Origin: Patescibacteria group bacterium
Lineage (GTDB): Bacteria > Patescibacteriota > Minisyncoccia > UBA6257 > UBA11618
Assembly: GCA_003539915.1 (NCBI GenBank)
Contig: DPNX01000012.1
Coordinates: forward strand, 1-6,962
DNA: 6,962 nucleotides
Direction of reading: 5' to 3'
The position numbers and the translations under genes are program-made. Of this stretch, positions 5,897 through 6,962 are shown in pieces (position 1 is the stretch's first letter; each line of letters opens with the position of its first letter). The notes beneath the pieces were generated by a model, which worked only from the letters and a program-made list of their open reading frames with translations, was not told the origin of the DNA and made no database searches.

Positions 5897-5925
5897 ATTA
5901 TAGCTGAAATAGATTATTTTGTCAA
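5897..5925 (-). promoter_or_regulatory. Perfect consensus sigma-70 promoter of the proline-rich gene
   Basis: TTGACA (5925-5920), a 17-nt spacer, then TATAAT (5902-5897): both hexamers and the spacing match the sigma-70 consensus exactly. It lies directly after the PH-domain gene stop, with the start expected near 5890. It is the strongest promoter in the window, implying high constitutive expression. Confidence 0.95.
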
Positions 5926-5930
5926 GACTT

Positions 5931-6440
5931 CTATTTAACCCGCCGATTAAGAGCTTTATAGATCAAGTTTTTAGTCTCCTGAGGTTTTGGTGTATGAAAA
6001 AAAACAAATTCGGCTTCGGTACCAGCTGTCTGTATTTTAATGTCTCCATAGGTGAATAAAGTAGCAAAAAATCCTTTGGTAGAGACTTTAACATCCTGGA
6101 TGCGATTAAGATTCATGGTGGTCACTAATCTGTTAAAAAAGCCTCTTAACTCTATTCTTATCAAACGTTGGTCTGTAACTACCCAGATATCTAGATAATA
6201 GTCTGCTAAGAATGTGAAGGAGATGATAAGTATTAATTGATAATACATTACTAACAACAGCACTATCATCCATTCATCAAATAAGACTGGAAGTATTTCA
6301 GAAGAGATCTGTAGCCAGAAAACTACTAAAGGCACTAAGATTGCTAACAGAGCGATCCAAAGAAATTCAACAAAAACGGTAAACCAATGACGCCGTTGGA
6401 TTAATAATACTTTTTCACTAGGACGAAGTTGAAAAGCCAT
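5931..6440 (-). CDS. PH-domain (YdbS-like, bPH2) membrane protein, 169 aa
   Basis: Two hydrophobic helices (about 19-42 and 57-79) are joined by a short loop and followed by a bacterial PH-like domain (about 80-160): ADYYLDIWVVTDQRLIRIE, then GFFNRLVTTMNLNRIQDVKV, then a GFFATLFTYGDIKIQTAGT strand region ending in FVFFHTPKPQE. This order of two membrane helices followed by a bPH2 domain is typical of YdbS/YdbT-type proteins; the molecular function of this family is not well defined, and the PH part should be cytoplasmic. ATG 6440 is chosen because it begins MAFQLRPSEKVLL, the usual start of such proteins; an upstream in-frame start at 6527 would add 29 residues inside the preceding gene. It begins 5 nt after the stop of the 72-aa gene with no Shine-Dalgarno, so the two are probably coupled in one operon. 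No terminator follows. Confidence 0.85.
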   Translation of the reverse strand: MAFQLRPSEKVLLIQRRHWFTVFVEFLWIALLAILVPLVVFWLQISSEILPVLFDEWMIVLLLVMYYQLILIISFTFLADYYLDIWVVTDQRLIRIELRGFFNRLVTTMNLNRIQDVKVSTKGFFATLFTYGDIKIQTAGTEAEFVFFHTPKPQETKNLIYKALNRRVK

Positions 6441-6445
6441 GTTGA

Positions 6446-6664
6446 TTAAAAAATAAAGGTGTAGATTATTAATAGACCAAAAATGGATAGAAGTAGATAA
6501 AGGAGGACGTAAGTGGATACAAACCACCGACCCCTCTTATCACCTGGTAAACCAAACTTCTTAAAGTGATAACTAAGAACCCAAAGGAAAATGCCCCCGC
6601 CCATAAAAACTAATAAGAATAAAATCGAAAGAATTATTGGTAAGGAAATACCTAGATTAACCAT
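6446..6664 (-). CDS. Hypothetical two-helix membrane protein, 72 aa
   Basis: No family recognised. Residues 8-32 and 49-71 are strongly hydrophobic membrane helices; the loop between them (33-47, SYHFKKFGLPGDKRGR) is basic, so it should face the cytoplasm with both ends outside. TM1 contains a GGG step (22-24). It is first in a two-gene unit with the PH-domain membrane protein, 5 nt apart, so a shared membrane role is likely but inferred. ATG 6664 has no Shine-Dalgarno; a TAAAAT box 6 nt upstream points to a leaderless transcript. The gene is divergent from the initiator tRNA gene, with 73 bp between them. Confidence 0.7.
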   Translation of the reverse strand: MVNLGISLPIILSILFLLVFMGGGIFLWVLSYHFKKFGLPGDKRGRWFVSTYVLLYLLLSIFGLLIIYTFIF

Positions 6665-6670
6665 ATCTTT

Positions 6671-6676
6671 ATTTTA
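6671..6676 (-). promoter_or_regulatory. Probable -10 box of the 72-aa/PH-domain operon
   Basis: TAAAAT (6676-6671) lies 6 nt before ATG 6664, the same spacing as before the 96-aa gene. No TG extension and no clear -35 are seen, so the call rests on position and hexamer alone. Confidence 0.45.
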
Positions 6677-6704
6677 ACTAAAAAGAACAAAGAAGGATAC
6701 GGCA

Positions 6705-6732
6705 TTGCATTTTCAGATATTTAGGGTATAAT
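6705..6732 (+). promoter_or_regulatory. Promoter of the initiator tRNA gene
   Basis: TTGCAT (6705-6710), a 16-nt spacer, then a perfect TATAAT (6727-6732). Only 5 nt separate the -10 from the first tRNA base at 6738, so transcription should start at or beside the mature 5' end, leaving little or no 5' leader. Confidence 0.8.
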
Positions 6733-6737
6733 AGTGA

Positions 6738-6809
6738 CGCGGGTAAGTGTAATGGATGCACGCCGGGCTCATAATCCGGAGGCAGGAGGTTCGATTCCTT
6801 CACCCGCAA
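6738..6809 (+). tRNA. Initiator tRNA-fMet (anticodon CAT), 72 nt
   Basis: Folded by hand: acceptor 6738-6744 with 6802-6808; D stem 6747-6750 with 6758-6761; anticodon stem 6763-6767 with 6775-6779, loop CTCATAA (CAT at 6770-6772); T stem 6785-6789 with 6797-6801, loop TTCGATT; discriminator A 6809. The T arm fixes the acceptor, giving C1.A72 unpaired and G2:C71, C3:G70, G4:C69, the marks of a bacterial initiator recognised by methionyl-tRNA formyltransferase. Anticodon stem has G29, G30, G31 opposite C41, C40, U39, so the usual three G:C pairs end in a G.U. Odd points: positions 8-9 are AA rather than U8; pair 11:24 is U:A instead of the initiator-type A:U; D loop is only 7 nt; 15 and 48 are both A. 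CCA is not encoded (CAA follows A73). Confidence 0.88.
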
Positions 6810-6822
6810 CAATTATTCAAAG

Positions 6823-6850
6823 AAAAAGGCCCCACTAAAGGGTCTTTTTT
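6823..6850 (+). terminator. Rho-independent terminator of the initiator tRNA
   Basis: AAAAAGGCCC (6823-6832) pairs with GGGTCTTTTT (6840-6849), including one G-U, around a 7-nt loop CACTAAA, and ends in a run of six T. It lies 13 nt after the tRNA 3' end, so the tRNA is a single-gene unit. Confidence 0.9.
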
Positions 6851-6855
6851 AATTA

Positions 6856-6884
6856 TTGCTAAAAACCCCTAAACGTTGTATATT
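6856..6884 (+). promoter_or_regulatory. Promoter of the second CAT tRNA
   Basis: TTGCTA (6856-6861), a 17-nt spacer, then TATATT (6879-6884), beginning 5 nt after the preceding terminator. Start expected near 6891, giving a leader of about 5 nt before the tRNA at 6897. Confidence 0.65.
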
Positions 6885-6896
6885 AGGAAGAGTTAA

Positions 6897-6962
6897 GCCA
6901 GGGTAGCTCAGCTGGTTAGAGCGGCGGAATCATAACCCGCAGGTCGTGAGTTCGAGTCTCAC
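6897..6962 (+). tRNA. tRNA with anticodon CAT, 3' end cut by window edge (elongator Met or Ile2)
   Basis: Acceptor 5' strand GCCAGGG (6897-6903), U8-A9, D stem GCTC/GAGC (6906-6909 / 6919-6922) with GG at 6914-6915, anticodon stem 6924-6928 with 6936-6940, loop ATCATAA (CAT at 6931-6933), variable AGGTC, and a complete T arm GTGAG-TTCGAGT-CTCAC ending at the last base. The 3' acceptor strand is missing. Pair 31:39 is an A.C mismatch. Elongator-type D arm (C11:G24) rules out initiator. Because CAT is also the genomic anticodon of the lysidine-modified Ile tRNA, Met versus Ile cannot be settled without the rest. Confidence 0.9.

Noticed and set aside
6441..6527. Upstream in-frame start for the PH-domain protein
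   Set aside because: The extra 29 residues lie inside the 72-aa gene and do not resemble the family; MAFQLRPSEK at 6440 is the usual type of start.
6739..6808. Reading the first tRNA as an elongator with G1:C72
   Set aside because: That register leaves a mismatch at acceptor position 7 and does not fit the T arm, which fixes the acceptor 3' strand at 6802-6808 and gives six perfect pairs plus C1.A72.

Overview
The window looks like a stretch of a small, moderately AT-rich bacterial genome. Compact proteins, very short intergenic gaps, a PheT that lacks its tRNA-binding domain, several genes with no Shine-Dalgarno sequence, and small membrane-anchored proteins of unknown function all suggest a reduced-genome lineage such as Patescibacteria/CPR. 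That placement is an inference from style, not a phylogenetic result. TGA is used as a normal stop.

All protein genes are on the minus strand. In transcription order (right to left) they are: a 72-aa two-helix membrane protein and a PH-domain (YdbS-like) membrane protein that form a pair (6664-5931); a 184-aa membrane-anchored proline-rich protein (5831-5277) behind a perfect consensus sigma-70 promoter, followed by a possible 23-aa ORF that overlaps its stop (5280-5209) and a strong terminator; the pheS-pheT operon (5148-2256) for phenylalanyl-tRNA synthetase; a 96-aa secreted or anchored four-cysteine protein (2240-1950); a 131-aa soluble helical protein (1883-1488) with its own terminator; and the first 464 codons of gyrB (1392-1), which runs off the left edge.

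At the right end the strand switches. Two tRNA genes with anticodon CAT lie on the plus strand: a complete initiator tRNA (6738-6809), recognised by its C1.A72 mismatch, with its own promoter and terminator, and a second CAT tRNA (6897-6962) cut by the window edge.

The most informative pattern is in the start signals. Three genes (pheS, the 96-aa gene, the 72-aa gene) have a -10 box only 6-7 nt before the ATG and no Shine-Dalgarno, so they are probably leaderless. The 131-aa and 184-aa genes have strong Shine-Dalgarno sequences and 5' leaders with hairpins. The initiator tRNA promoter is also placed so that transcription should begin at or next to the mature 5' end. Apart from this, the window is mostly housekeeping, with four unrecognised small proteins. 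No clear new multi-gene system is evident.
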